A model generated the notes under the pieces. That model did no database searches. It saw nothing but the letters and a program-made list of their open reading frames with translations, and was not told the origin of the DNA. A stretch of 64,000 nucleotides of DNA, taken from assembly GCA_001939145.1 (NCBI GenBank), contig LSRX01000361.1, forward strand, positions 558,228-622,227, given 5' to 3'. Made by a program: the position numbers and the translations under genes. Source of the DNA: Symbiodinium microadriaticum (lineage: Eukaryota; Sar; Dinophyceae; Suessiales; Symbiodiniaceae). Numbering within the stretch: the first letter of the stretch is position 1; each line of letters opens with the position of its first letter. This document shows, one piece after another, positions 22,140 to 33,894 of the stretch.

Positions 22140-25100
22140 CTCACAGCTGTGCTGGGATGTTCGAGTCCAACAGACCAAGCCCGTGCGCTCTGGGTCAGCA
22201 GGGTTGAAAGATGTACGGCGACGAAGACAAAGCAAAAAATAATTGTGCTTACAATAGTAGTGAATGTCAGTCATAGTGGTTCAGAATACCGGTGGGTGCA
22301 AAGATAAGAAATTTGCTAGTGACAAAATGATGTCTGGATCAATGTCTAACAGAACGAATGACTATAAGAGAAGGACTTTGGCTCCCAGGCTCGTTTCCGA
22401 TAAGCAGCGAACATGAACACCAACAATAACCTGTTCGGGCCTCTCTGGCCTCATAGCAGCCGTGAGAACAGCGTCCACAATATCCTCCGTCTGCGTACAT
22501 GCAGAATACAATACAGCGAATCAAATACCCAAACAAAGCAGCGAAAACATACATCCCTCCATCCCTCCATACATACATAGAGCCATGCATGAATACAGGC
22601 ATGTACGCAAACTCATAGGTCCTACTCAACCCGCAAACCGCTAAACCGCATCCGCTGCATGCAGGCTAGGCCCCCCAAAGGTTCAAGCAACCCAACCCTA
22701 CCTCGCCGCTGTTATCCTTCACTGCGGCGGCCAGGCCTCAGCGTACAGGAGCAAGGGCTTAATTATATACGCGGGTTTCGAGGTCTTGGGAGTGTAGCAG
22801 GTGGTTTGCAAAGTTAGGGCAAAGCTCGTCGACACCCTGAAATATATTACGTCTTTGTGGTTGACACATCAGAAACTGCACTGCTCGGATCCTAGGACAA
22901 AGCAATAAAGTGCTACACGGACTTTCGAGGTTCAGGGAGGGTTCAGATGCTAGACGAGCGCTGAACCTCCTCAAACGAAGATGTAACAGCATATAAAACT
23001 CGCTTTTGCAAGAGGGCACTCGTCTATGATGTACCCGTTTGTAGGTTCCGTCTTGATTTCAAGCAGGTCTAAGCCCGTCTAGCTATTAAGGCCCCTTACT
23101 GTTAACCCTGCTGATGTATGATCCGTATATGTAAGCCCCTTTTTTAAGAACTCTTCAAAACCAACTCCTCTTCGAACTATGACGGCCCTCATGGACTTAC
23201 GGAGATTTGAGAATTGCTCTGAGCGCCAAGGCCGAAGTCTGCCATCTTCGGAGTGCCGTCGGCATCGAGCAGGATATTCGCAGGCCTTTTGCATGCCGAC
23301 TAGGGCCACTATAGGGTTTGGGAATTCTGTTGCGCATTTTTTTGTAGCTAGACTTCAGGGTTCTTTAGGGTTCGCTCCATCGGCCCAATACTTGCACCGA
23401 TCCTGTCCGGCTGGTTAATGTGGGGGTGTCTTCCCACCGGCTTAGTGACCACTGGAGGATGCATGTCTTAGGACATGTTCGTCTTGACCTCTAGGGGTTT
23501 GAGGGTGTCGTTTCCTATCCTAGGCTGTTGAATGCACGGGAGCGTTCAGGGTCTTCGGCTCTCATACTTGTCGGACCGGAAGAGGTCAGTGCATTGCAGG
23601 CAGATGCAGGCAATCTTGAAGATGCAAGTTCAGCAATTACCGGAAGCCGAAGCTTTCATTTGCTTGAAGTGATAATATTGCACATAAAGCAGCCTCGTCG
23701 AATCCCAGTGTAGGGCCCTTAAAGCCTTACGCATAAGGATTCAGCATGGCTTTGGGTTTCAAGCTCGCACTCGGACTATCCAGGCGAGGCCTGTGTTTGC
23801 GGGTGAAATGATCGCCAAACATGGCCACTACAATTCACCAAACTCTTAAAACTCTCGTACAACTTCCCTGAATGTCAACACAGGCTAGCTCTTAAAATAC
23901 ACTCTCGTCGCTGCTGCTCGATGAAGTTGGAAGCTTTAAATCCCACATCCGGCAATGCATCACCAAGCAAAGAGAACGTCCAAATCCACTCATCCTTATA
24001 CAGAGCGCCTTCGTGCCCGACAAGAAACAACGACTTCCAACTATAATCCAAGGCCCAAGCCCTTAATCCCGATAGCACTGGGGGCTCGGCTTGATATCCC
24101 GATGAAAAGTCTTTGGCGTACTGCCGACCATGTGGGCCAGACCCTTGGCGGCACCTCGGTACAGGCAAGAGAGTACTGTAGGGGGCCTCAATGCTCAGAC
24201 TAAGGTTTTTGGGGGGATATCATGCCATGAACTTACGATGTAAGAGAGAACACAACATGAAGCAGCTTTCATACGAATCATTGAACCCGATTGAAACCTC
24301 TATCAGAAGCTTGGAGGTTCGGAGTTTGGGGTTGGGGCTCATGGCGTGGGGGGCTGAATGGGAGTTGTATGGCACTTAAGCTGCGGAGCTTGCTGTCTTA
24401 AAGCGCGGACTTTGGGATTCCCGATTTCATGCACGGCACCGCCTGAAGGGATTCTTCAACCACTGTTGCCAAGGAGCCCTCGGGTCTTCAACCCTAAGCC
24501 CTGAAGTCTGGCCGGAGAGGCCTCAAACGTGGGAGGTCCACATGCGTGCTTCTCATACTCCGAGGTCACACTGAACCATATGGCCCTATGAACCTTTAAC
24601 GAACATTTCTAGTCCTTATCTGGAGCACCGCACAGGCGCTACACCTACACAACTAAGGGCAGAGGTTTGCCCTTTTTCGTTGTCCCGACAGATTTCGGGT
24701 AATTACCCTGAACCCAAATCGTTCTCAAGATGGGTACCTACAATATGCCGTTCTTCCTCAACCTCTGCGTGAGTCCCCTGCCTACATGATCGCTACTAGG
24801 CCAATTGACAGGAACCTGGCTTGCTTGCGGCGCGTTGATATGCACAACAAATTACCAAAGGCGTGGGCCCAAAGCCACGTGGAGCCGCTGCTGCCACGGA
24901 AAGGGCGCCTCGCGGAAAATCGCATTTTATTGGGTCTTCAGCTTCTGCATGGGCTGGAAATGACCAGAACTGATTCGTCCGAAAGCTCGACGATTGGATC
25001 ATCTCTACTCTGGAGTCCGCCTTGTCAACGGTTCACCTACAGGGTTTGGGGCTTGTGAAGCCGTGGAGTCTCGACCAAGTGCACAGAATCCGACCCGGAA

Positions 25101-28100
25101 CTCCGTCCAAACCCTTGCTGTGAACCCCCTACACTCACGAGATACACAAAACAACCCCTGAAGCCCAAATCCCACAACCCCAAGAGATTCGCCATGCAAG
25201 TAAGAAGAAAATTCGCCACGCAAGTAAGAAGAAAAGCAAGCGAACTTGGAGTTTCAGTGGTTCAGACAACAGGCACTAAACCATATAAGGCCCTAAACCA
25301 GAAAACCAAGGGCCTGGGTCAGGCCACCTCGTCCTGTTTTCCTGGGCGGTCTCGCTGAGTTCCGACATGACGAAGAATGCGGTTGAGCAGGCTCTCGTGG
25401 TGGTTTAGGCTTATGTAAGGTTTTGCTGGGTTTTGGCACCTTTGGGGTTTACATGTTGCTTGGGTGTTTTTAGGGTTTTAGATGTTGTGGGATTTATTTT
25501 GCCGCTTTGCCGCTCACACTCGGACTGTGCCATGCAAGGTCAGAAAGACGATACAAGCGAGTCGTGTCAACCAGTCACCAAGCAGAGTAACCATGATGCC
25601 AGACCATGTCTCCAAACGGCTGCAGGTTTGGGTTCTCGGGTAGAGTACTGTGCGGACAGCAATACAACAGCATCAGTAAAAGTAGCAACACAAAACGCAT
25701 ACGTATTGTAGTAGATGTAGTTGCGGTGGCAGTAGCAGCAGTAAACAAGATTAACCGAACTACCGAGACAACGGCCGTATTTCAACGACTGGGTAGGGCA
25801 CCCTTGAACCCTAAACGCCTTGACCTAGCCCTAAAGCCCAACCTCAAACCCATTACCCACAACTAGACCCACAATGCTGCCCCGTAGCTCTAAATCTCTG
25901 AAGCGAATGCCTACAACTCGCAAGCCCGAAAACAGGACGATGCAGCCGGAAAGCTGCACGTGCTCCAGCCAGGAACGGCTCTGACGAAGCTTCACCTCCA
26001 CATCGCCTGCTTTTTTTGAGGCGGCAGGGTGGGAATGGGTTGAAAAAGCCATACTTGTCTATGGTTTTTTCAGGCTAGGGAACTCAGGTTCAAGGGATTA
26101 AGAGGCTTCGGGCTTGGATGCTTAAAGTTTAAGGGTTTGGGACTTATGTCTATTGGGAGGTCGGGCTTAAATTCGTGTTTTTGTTAGTCAGGGGGCGCCT
26201 TGTCATCTGCATCACTCGTGATTTTGTGGCTGGTCTCCCTACTTCTGATCTTCTTGTCATTGCACGCTGATTGCTGCCACGACTGTCGATGACCATGTCT
26301 ATGAATCATGCTAGCATTATAGCTAGCCATAGTTGCTACTGGTAGTTCACGCTTTTTCCTGACCCTCTTCCAGTGTGTAGGGTGGACTGTAGGTGCTCTG
26401 GGACGCCTTGGGGTCCGCGACTGTCATTCCATTCGACACTGTGGTTTTAGCCTTTGGGGGTTTCAACTCAAGGGCTCAGGAGGTTCGTCGTTGTTTTTCG
26501 AGTTTAGGCCAGACTGCGCACCCTCTTGACGCCTTACCGAGTTGGCCCTAAGAGCTTGAACAGTTTCAGAACTCACGACTGGGCACAGCCAGGCGAGCTT
26601 GAACGGGTTCGGCGCTCACACTCGCACAATCCAGGCGAGGCAGATGATGACGAGGGCACAGCAAGCACTTTACACCTCCGACAGAAAGAACCGTAAAGCA
26701 CAGACCCCATGCAGTGCACCCTGGCAACAGGACATTCGTAGGGCTTCGGGATTTGGGGTTAAGGGTGTGGACATCGCAAAGGTTTTCGATCCGCAAGTCA
26801 AAGCATCTCCCTAGCCGAGACTAAACTTTGAGGACTCTTCCGTGTATGAGCATAGGGGGGGATCCTCCAAACAAATTTCCATATATCAGACTGCGAATCT
26901 TTGCAACAGATCATAAACCAAAACGAAAAGACCTCTCGGGATCTCTGGGACATGTTGAAAATCCTGAGGTCGCAGCCGCCTGGCATCAGCTCGTAGACCA
27001 GGTACCTTGTGGGTTTAGGGCAGATCGGGACAGCGGCCACGGTACTTTAGGGCTCAGGATTTAGCGGACTTTGGTTTGGAGTTTTCAGAGTGAGGGGTTC
27101 GGAGCTATCTAGATAAACAAATTAGCAGATAGAGTCTTCGACAGATGGATAGGTAGGTAGGAGTTGGGGTGCAAGGCCTTGCTCTCGGTGGATCTTGCTC
27201 AGGTATTGCCAAGTCCAGATGTGAACGGGTGCCGACTACAATGTAGCTATTCCCTTTAGCGGAACGGAGTTCACGGAGCGCGCAGGAGATGGAGAGTGGA
27301 AGACAACAAACAAAACAGAACGGATCAGACTGTCTTGCTTGACCCTGTACTAAGGCTAGACTCACATGTGGGCTGAAAGGTTGCTGTGGACTCATCTGAA
27401 GGTTTAGACACATCAGCCCGCTCATTGAATAGGTTGGAGCAGCTACAGTTCGTGCATGGTTCGTCCCGGAGTGTTGACCGCTACAGTACGACAAGAAAAC
27501 GAAGAACCTACTCCCGAACCCAGAGTCCCCAAGGACAAATTTCTCTACACTCAACATAGCGATCTGCTCGTACAGAGAGAATTATCACACAACTCGAATC
27601 ACAAAAAAGGCTCACAGGGAAGATATATTTAAACTCATAGCCAAAACCAAAGATCCAAAGCCTGAAAGCCCTAAAGCCTAGGCCGTAGAAGCCCAAGGCC
27701 TACCTCGGCTTGGCTACCCGTTTCTGCTAACACTAGCTTTCAGCAAAGGGGGCCAACAAAACAAAAGAGTGCATGACAGTAGTACTTGAAAGCCTATCGA
27801 AGCCTGTAAGACTGCTCAAAAAAAACGGTCTGTAAACCCTTGACGGGACAGAGGGAACCCCCCAGACAGGTGTTTGTGGTTAGTGGAAGGCCAAAAAATA
27901 TTTCTCGAAGTGGCTTCTGCCCTTCTCGCTGGCCGAAGCCTCAGTGGCTTCTGCGCGGCCCTCATGACTTACTATACTATCTTCCATATAGTATATATTA
28001 CAATACATTTTACTACACTACTACGCTATATTATCTAGCTCAGGGGTTTCTGGGGATCCTGGAAGCTCCTATTGTGTGCTGCTGCTACGTGTTACGCCCA

Positions 28101-28826
28101 GAATAATGGGGTCCCAGCTACCTCTTTTGTAGGGTTTTGGTGCTACGGTTGTTATGACGGGTTTCAGACATTGTGACCATGGGCGCGGGGCCTGTTTTGG
28201 GTGTAGGGCTTCGTGTTAAAGATCAAAAGTTCATGCATGCATGGCATGTGCATTCTGACACTGTGTTCCTACTTGTATCGCTGTTACTTGCTGTGATGCA
28301 TTTATTGTATACACATAAACTTACATATACACACACACAAAAAAATATACATACACATACATGAATGTATGTATGTCAAAGTGAGACTATACATAGACAT
28401 ACACATACACTGTATATACGTGTGTATCTGCCTAGATTGTTTGTAACTTGCTTCATGCCATTGCATATGATTGTGAACCGTGTTTCAAAGATCGGCAGCA
28501 GCTCATGCAGCCATCTCAAGGGTCTGCTCAGGGGCTCAGGCTTTAGGGTTTACGTATTACGGCTGAAGTTACATCCGTACCGTTGTCGCTGGACCCCCCA
28601 AGGGTGACTGCAACTGGGAGCCCTGCCACCACCAACGTGAAAATTCGAACTCTGACCATGTTGCTGAGATCTGAAGTCCTCAGCGCCTTGAGCCATCAGA
28701 TCTGCTTGATAGCTTAGGCCGCAGCCCATCAGGGTGACCAAGTGGGGATGCCGAAATCGACTCAGAACACGAACCTGCCGCAGCAGCGGCCGAAGCTCTT
28801 TGGGGGTTAGGTTGAAGGACTTCAGC
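22100..28826 (-). CDS. TKL-like protein kinase gene, partial, eight exons recognised
   Basis: Phosphotransfer to Ser/Thr is the expected reaction. Motifs in order on the minus strand: alpha-C/beta-4 RVLSRFRHPHLVTLMGC, hinge YLVYELMPGG, alpha-E FPWQQRLHVALGAAKGLAHM, catalytic loop FHRDIKPANILLD, metal-binding KMADFGLG, and activation-segment end VEQIAGTPGY. From 24908 to 22100 every exon joins in phase. Five of the eight donors are GC, and all acceptors are AG|G. The catalytic Asp, Lys and Asn of HRDxKxxN and the DFG Asp are present. The alpha-C Glu position reads Gln (LLRQV). The glycine loop, the VAVK lysine and the C-lobe were not located. Short exons linking 28720 to 27005 and 26977 to 24908 are missing, since phases and residue counts require them. 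The catalytic-core assignment is firm; the substrate is unknown. Confidence 0.85.
22431..22484 (-). CDS. Kinase cassette-type exon: DIVDAVLTAAMRPERPEQ
   Basis: 54 nt, phase 0 at both ends, AG|G acceptor (22486-22485) and CAG|GT donor. It sits between the DFG exon and the GTPGY exon. Skipping it keeps frame, so it could be optional; it could also be a chance frame. Confidence 0.45.
22771..22836 (-). CDS. Kinase cassette-type exon: GVDELCPNFANHLLHSQD
   Basis: 66 nt, phase 0 at both ends, acceptor TTTCAG|G (22838-22837) and donor GTATAT at 22770. It lies between the DFG and GTPGY exons and would lengthen the activation segment. Confidence 0.5.
23201..23285 (-). CDS. Kinase exon with NILLD and DFG motifs
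   Basis: AG at 23287-23286 followed by G, and a perfect GTAAGT donor at 23200. It encodes PANILLDADGTPKMADFGLG, then AQSNSQIS. Joined to the exon at 24091-24154 it gives HRDIKPANILLD without a gap. Confidence 0.9.
23755..23792 (-). repeat. Dispersed one-directional element copy
   Basis: The plus strand has GTTTCAAGCTCGCACTCGGA followed by CTATCCAGGCGAGGCC. It lies in a kinase intron, sense to the gene. Confidence 0.7.
24091..24154 (-). CDS. Kinase exon with HRD catalytic loop
   Basis: AG at 24156-24155 followed by G. The frame gives AAKGLAHMVGSTPKTFHRDI, ending inside the Lys codon at a GC donor (24090-24089). HRD with D and the following K are intact. Confidence 0.9.
24869..24908 (-). CDS. 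Kinase exon: APFPWQQRLHVAL(G)
   Basis: AG at 24910-24909 followed by G, 13 codons plus one base, and a GC donor at 24868-24867. It matches the start of alpha-E in TKL/RLK kinases (PFPW..RL.IALGAA). Confidence 0.8.
25507..25539 (-). repeat. Dispersed one-directional element copy
   Basis: The plus strand has GCCGCTCACACTCGGACTGT, then a diverged end. It is in the kinase intron. Confidence 0.6.
26563..26643 (-). repeat. Two adjacent copies of the dispersed element
   Basis: A diverged copy (TTTCAGAACTCACGACTGGG, then CACAGCCAGGCGAGC) is followed directly by a closer one (GTTCGGCGCTCACACTCGCA, then CAATCCAGGCGAGGC). Both have the same orientation, inside the kinase intron. Confidence 0.7.
26977..27005 (-). 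CDS. Kinase exon: hinge YLVYELMPG(G)
   Basis: AG at 27007-27006 followed by G, nine codons, and a GC donor at 26976-26975. It encodes beta-5 and the hinge region. The frame also reads through to CDLRIF if the donor is further on. Confidence 0.75.
28315..28425. repeat. CA/TA/CATA simple repeats
   Basis: ACACAC, ATACATAC and TATG units, interrupted. Confidence 0.85.
28720..28826 (-). CDS. Kinase exon: alpha-C to beta-4 (RVLSRFRHPHLVTLMGC)
   Basis: CTAG|G acceptor (28828-28827), 35 codons plus flanking bases, and a GC donor at 28719-28718. It encodes LKSFNLTPKELRPLLRQV and then the RHPHLV signature. The residue aligned with the conserved alpha-C Glu is Gln. Confidence 0.85.
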
Positions 28827-29558
28827 CTAGCGTTTTGCAAAATAGCGCGTGTTTACACTGGAGATGAGCTGATGGGGCCAACCAAGGCTAGTACGCTTGC
28901 TTGAAAAGGCCACCATGCTGCAGGGACGCTGCAAAAGTATACGGCACTTGATGGGGGTGGTGCTGCCGGACAGCAGAGGCGAAGGCATGGGTGAAATAAA
29001 ATCGACATCCTACCACGTGCGTGGCGTGCGCGACGAGGAGCTACATGGAAGCCACTTGCCCAAAGGACAGACAGCTATCTGCAAGTCCGGGCTTACGTGA
29101 AGTCGTTCACAAGTTCATAAAGACCCCTGTTACAAGGCCTTTTCCTAAGGGCTGATACCATACTGACTATACCGAAACTTAATACTGCTGTAAATTTGTC
29201 CCTAAGGCCCTACACCCAGGTCTTCCGTTCCCCTTATCGGAACCCACGCCGGAACAAAAGCTGTCGTCACTCGGATTTGCCGCTCCGCGTGCTAAGGTCG
29301 AAGATCGGTCGGGATGTGGGTTTTATGCTTTAGCAACCGAATACGAAAAAACGTCACAATACCAATTTTAGTTAGAATAGAAATACCTAGTTGTGAAAAC
29401 AGTACAAGCAGTAATCATAGTGATAGTAGTAGTGGCAGAATTTGCTTGCTTTGTTGGGTGTCTCGTTGTTGTATCATGGGGTCCTAGCTCCTATTTCGTC
29501 ACACGTACATAAGTGACCGCAGAGGTTTTCGGTAGCCCTGTGGAATGGGCTCTCATCA

Positions 29559-29802
29559 CACGCCTGCCAGCAAAAGTCAAGAAAGTGTAGATATGCTTGT
29601 GAAAATGACTTCTCAGGGACCATGTAGATTTGAAACTTAGGGCGTCGCACGTTTTCTCTACACAGCTCCTGAATGCTCAGAGGCATGTCTGCGCTGTCTT
29701 GGCTTTTGCTGGCAGCATGGGTTCAAAGCCCAATTTGTTCCTTCCTTATAATCCTGGCTTCCCTAATTCCGAGCACTGTCTTGACTTTTGCTGGCAGGCG
29801 TG
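29559..29802. repeat. Local inverted and direct triplicate (TTGACTTTTGCTGGCAGGCG)
   Basis: One copy is inverted at 29559-29587. Two direct copies lie at 29693-29736 and 29774-29819, and these also share GTTCAAAGCCC/CTTCAAAGCCC further on. Confidence 0.7.
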
Positions 29803-30038
29803 GCTTCAAAGCCCATTTTTCAGATAAAGTTGGCCGCGCCAGAACGAAATCAGCCTTCCCCCCAACCCGCCCGACCCCACCCCTCTTCCCCAAGTAAAGT
29901 TATAAGCAAAGTCCGATCCTGGCAGCGCCTAGAATCCACAGCGAAAGCCTCCAAACCGCAAAACCTGCACAAAAGAGCGCGGCCAGAAATCTTCTATAAC
30001 CTTTAACACAAAAACTGCAATGGCGACTTTCCAGCTAC

Positions 30039-30090
30039 GTGCAGAATTGCCCGGAATGTCCGGCGCTGGGTCTGGGTGTTCACGAAAAGT
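30039..30090 (-). CDS. Candidate exon, TFREHPDPAPDIPGNSA
   Basis: GCAG acceptor at 30092-30091, 17 codons plus a base, and a GTAGCT donor. Unrecognised. It may lie upstream of the kinase exons on the same strand. Confidence 0.3.
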
Positions 30091-30432
30091 CTGCATCCGG
30101 CACGCTCTTTTGCGACACACTTGGCGTGTCAGCACCTAAGGGTGGCAACACTCTGCCGAAATCTCTTTGACTTGAAGAGAACTGGTATATTCCTCAACCA
30201 TGCACTCCTTAAACCAGATGTAACCCTAGTAGCCTAGACCCGACTTCAACCTAAAGCCTTTCACAGGGCCGAACAATCATGAGATGGGACCCGCTACCGC
30301 GAGCGCTGCCCGTGCGAGTCCAACCGCCGGAAACTCGCTTGCTGCAGCAGCTTGATGGAACCTCGTGGCTTTGTCCGGCACATTGGCTTTGTCTAGCACG
30401 GGTCCTAGTTCAGGACTCGATCTGCTTCAAAC

Positions 30433-30546
30433 CCTGAGCTGCATAGGCCTGCCATCCAAATCAGCAGCTCGAAAGCACGAACTCACGAAACGAGAGGTCC
30501 GAGCAGCTGGGTGCAATGCGGCACTGCGCGACATTGAGCCACTTGC
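30433..30546 (-). CDS. Candidate exon, 38 codons (AADLDGRPMQLR end)
   Basis: AG at 30548-30547 followed by G, phase 0, then GTTTGA. The frame is Ser/Ala/Arg-rich. The plus strand is also open here, so the strand is uncertain. Confidence 0.3.
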
Positions 30547-31323
30547 CTCAGAGGCTGATAGGACCCACGATAGTGACCACAGGTTCGTCCTTAAGCATAT
30601 TACATGTTAAGAACGCCGAAGCTGACATGGAAACCAGGCGAATTTTTGAATCGGAAGATGAGGCAGGGCAGCTCGGGCTACGGCTCGCATGTAAGTGTAT
30701 AGTTAGCAAGATTTTGGCTCAAAAGCCTTGCAGCCGTGAAAGGCCCATCCCGGTCCCGGACGCCTTCGGCAGAGGCCCGGCCGCCTCGAAAGGCGTTGGC
30801 AAGCGTCCTGGGTTCACGAGCATGCTTGTTATGTGTGTGCACATGTGTGCGTGTGTCGGTTTATTTACATATGTGCTTATGGCTCAATGGCGTCTAGAAC
30901 ATTTCTTCCGTTGAAACGAGACTAGCAGAGCAAGGGGTCCTTTACCATCCGAAAGGTTGTCTTCACGCTTGGGGTCCGACTTTGAATGAAATAGAAGTAA
31001 TTAAGCGCAAAGAGGATGCTCGTGACATTCTGGGCTTCTCCCAACTTGTCCCCTGGCGTGGGAGCTCTGTAGCCGACAGATCAAGAATTTTGCATTAGAG
31101 CGATCACGACTGCGCTCCTCGAAAGCTACGAACCTGAAGCCGCAGCTCGTGAACCCTGAACCCGAATAGAGAACTGTGATAGACACCCTGAAGTTCCGCA
31201 AGCCGTGGATCAAAGCTCCCAGGGTGGACACGTCGGTGTTGAACAGGGACACTTTGGCCCATGAGCTGCCTCGTCGGTTGGATTCCCGTTTTTCGTGACA
31301 AACCTCTTTCAATAGCGTTCCCC

Positions 31324-31395
31324 TCCGTATATACATATATATATATGTATATTGATATGTATATATATATATATATTTATATATATGATAGATAT
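31324..31395. repeat. (TA)n microsatellite
   Basis: TATATA and TATG units of about 70 bp. Confidence 0.95.
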
Positions 31396-32684
31396 AGATC
31401 ATATCCAACACCCGGGAAATTGCTCCAAGGCCGGAGGTAGCGGCTCTAGGTCGCAAGAGGCTTCAATCCTTCATGGCTGCTACTTTTTGTGTTCTCTATA
31501 CGTGTCAACTCACCGTAAGGAAAACCCACAAAAAGCCCGACGTAAAGCAGAAGGCTTCAAATAAGGATCACTGCCTGAAAGGACTTCATCTCACTCCTAT
31601 CCATTGCATACTGCAGCGCCTTTGCGGGTCTCAGGGTTCCCTGCTGTATTCTCTTCTAGTTGCATCCAAACCCGTTTGGCAACTGGGCTTGGAGACCAGC
31701 CAGATCCCCACACGAAAGGCCGTGATGCATCAAGCCCTAAACTCGAAACCCTATAACTAGTTAGAATGGTCTATTAGGGATCCTTATTATATCCTGTTCT
31801 AGTTGTAGTTATAGTCTCTCCTACCACACAAATCCGCAGCAGGCCGCTGCACTCCGCCAGTGCAACCGCCGTCTTGCACGCGACTTGCTGGTAATCCAGC
31901 TCTAGCTCGAAGCTCCTGGGAAAGTATGGTGTTTAGGGTTGAGGCTTTAGGGTTTAGGTTTGAAAAGAGCAGGCTTTTTGTGGGGAAGCTTTGCAGCTCC
32001 CACAGGGTGTGGGTTTTATCTGGGCTTCGAGGTGGATAGCTGGTTTGTCTGATTTTAACTAGTATATAGTGCCCCTTTGAATTCGACTGGGAGTTTGGCG
32101 AATGTTTGAATATTTAGTTGAATCACAAAGGCACCAAAGGAGGGTCTGATTACCAACTACTCTGAGCCGTACAGCACTTCTCTAAAGTTATAGGTCTTGA
32201 AAACCTGAATGTATGGGTTCGGGCGCAGGAATACAACCGAAAAAGCCTTCTCGAAACGACTTCTGGTTGGCATTAAAGACATATGCAGTTAGATAACATC
32301 ACTCGGCTCTAAACACCTTCCAGGAAACAACACCAATTCAGCCCGACACAGCGCCCCACGAAACCCCGGCAAAACTCCTACATTGTGCAAAGTAGGTCTG
32401 AGTGCATTTCCCACTGGCTCTATGTAAGCACAAAAGAACATGGTCTGTGCATGGTTCCACTTTTATGAGGAAAGCCTGGGGGGGTGTTGTAAAGGATCTT
32501 ACTTATTCATTTAACATAAGACGCGCATATAGTAGCCAGCCGTCCTGATTACCTAGCCTTTGCAACTTCACATGACATGAGTTCCTTGAGATGGACCTCT
32601 ATACGAACCCAACCCAATTAAGCCTTTAACTATGTCTCGGTTTCACAACAGTCCCAGAAACTAGGTCTATGTAAACAACCGGAC

Positions 32685-32780
32685 AATAATGCTATAAGCA
32701 TAAGTTATAAGGGTACCTTATATTAATAAATAAATAAATAGACAAACAAACTATAATGCAATAAGTATAAGGGGTACCTT
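32685..32780. repeat. Imperfect tandem duplication in AT-rich DNA
   Basis: ATAATGCTATAAGCATAAGT and ATAATGCAATAAGTATAAGG, each followed by GGGTACCTT, are separated by AATA repeats. Confidence 0.6.
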
Positions 32781-32874
32781 CAAGGATCTCGGAGACTGTC
32801 TTGCCGAGGAGCCGTTTCGAGCTGAGAGCCCGAGCCAGGACTTGGCCGCCGATGTCACCTGGGCCATCTTGTCG

Positions 32875-33008
32875 GATATAATATAATATGATCTACTATA
32901 ATATAATATAAATATATATATATATATATAATAGAATATAATATACGTAATATAATATAATATAACATAATACCATATCATATCATATCATATCATATCA
33001 TATGAATA
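32875..33008. repeat. AT-rich block: (ATAAT)n, (TA)n and (CATAT)n
   Basis: About 130 bp of ATAATATA, TATATA and five TATCA units. Confidence 0.95.
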
Positions 33009-33839
33009 ATATCAAAGGTTGAGCAGGTGAGGTCTTTCTTGGAGTTCAATTGCGTGGGGTGTGTGAGGCTGCTCGGAAGCCATTTGGGCGACGTTATTCT
33101 GATTGTGTTGGCGCCAGCTTTGTCATTTTTTCCGTCAGGAGCTCTGTTGCGGCTAGTTTTGCTGTTCTAGTTAGGTTCAGAGACGCTCGTGGCCTTGGAT
33201 GCAACAAAATCTCAGAACTACGGTTTTTCCCCTCTCGCATAGCTAAGGATCAGAGCCCACAGAACTACAGTTTAGGATTGAGGGTTTGGGCCTTTATGGC
33301 CCCGAAACATCCCGAAACTCTAAAGCCTGAATAATTGAATCAGACGGGAAGCTTACACGCTGCGGCTCAAAGAGGTACCCGCGAAGCAGCAGCGTGCCTC
33401 AAGAAAAGCGGGAAGAAGCTCAAGGAACCTAAACTCGAAATCGATGCGTGTACACGACCCGCCTAAAGTTGTTGTGCATACATACGTATAGCTGTATAAT
33501 GTTGTGTGTACATGGAGATGTGAGCGGGTGGGTATACGCACGTATATGTACATCCAGCTGCAGTTGCATACTCCATTACAGCGCATGCAAGCGCACGCAC
33601 CTGGTGCGTGCAGATACAGATGCGCGTGCCCACGCACTTGAACCAACCCACCCANNNNNNACCCACCACCCACACACCTCTATCGAGGTAGCAACCTCGT
33701 GAGCGTCTCCCTCAGCCTCACTACAGAGTTGGGGCGTAGCGCTAAGTTCAATTAAAGGGCTTCCGATTCCAGCCCCTAGGCTCTAAACCTCAAAAGTTCC
33801 GGGTTGTATACTTCACCACAGGTGCGGAGGCGTGGAGAC

Positions 33840-33894
33840 CATTGGATGAAGGCCGCCAGAGCCGGGCAGGCCGCATCCGTGATGACATTTTCGC
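33840..33894 (-). CDS. Candidate exon, ENVITDAACPALAAFIQ
   Basis: AG at 33896-33895 followed by G, 17 codons between 2-nt ends, and GTCTCC at 33839. The Ala-rich amphipathic helix resembles ARM/HEAT-type repeats but is too short to assign. The plus strand is also open (AEAWRPLDEGRQSRAGRI), so the strand is not certain. Confidence 0.35.

Noticed and set aside
31104-31301. Minus-strand frame with KVSLFNTDVSTLGALIHGLR
   Set aside because: Protein-like, but a competing frame is equally open and no clear splice pair was found.
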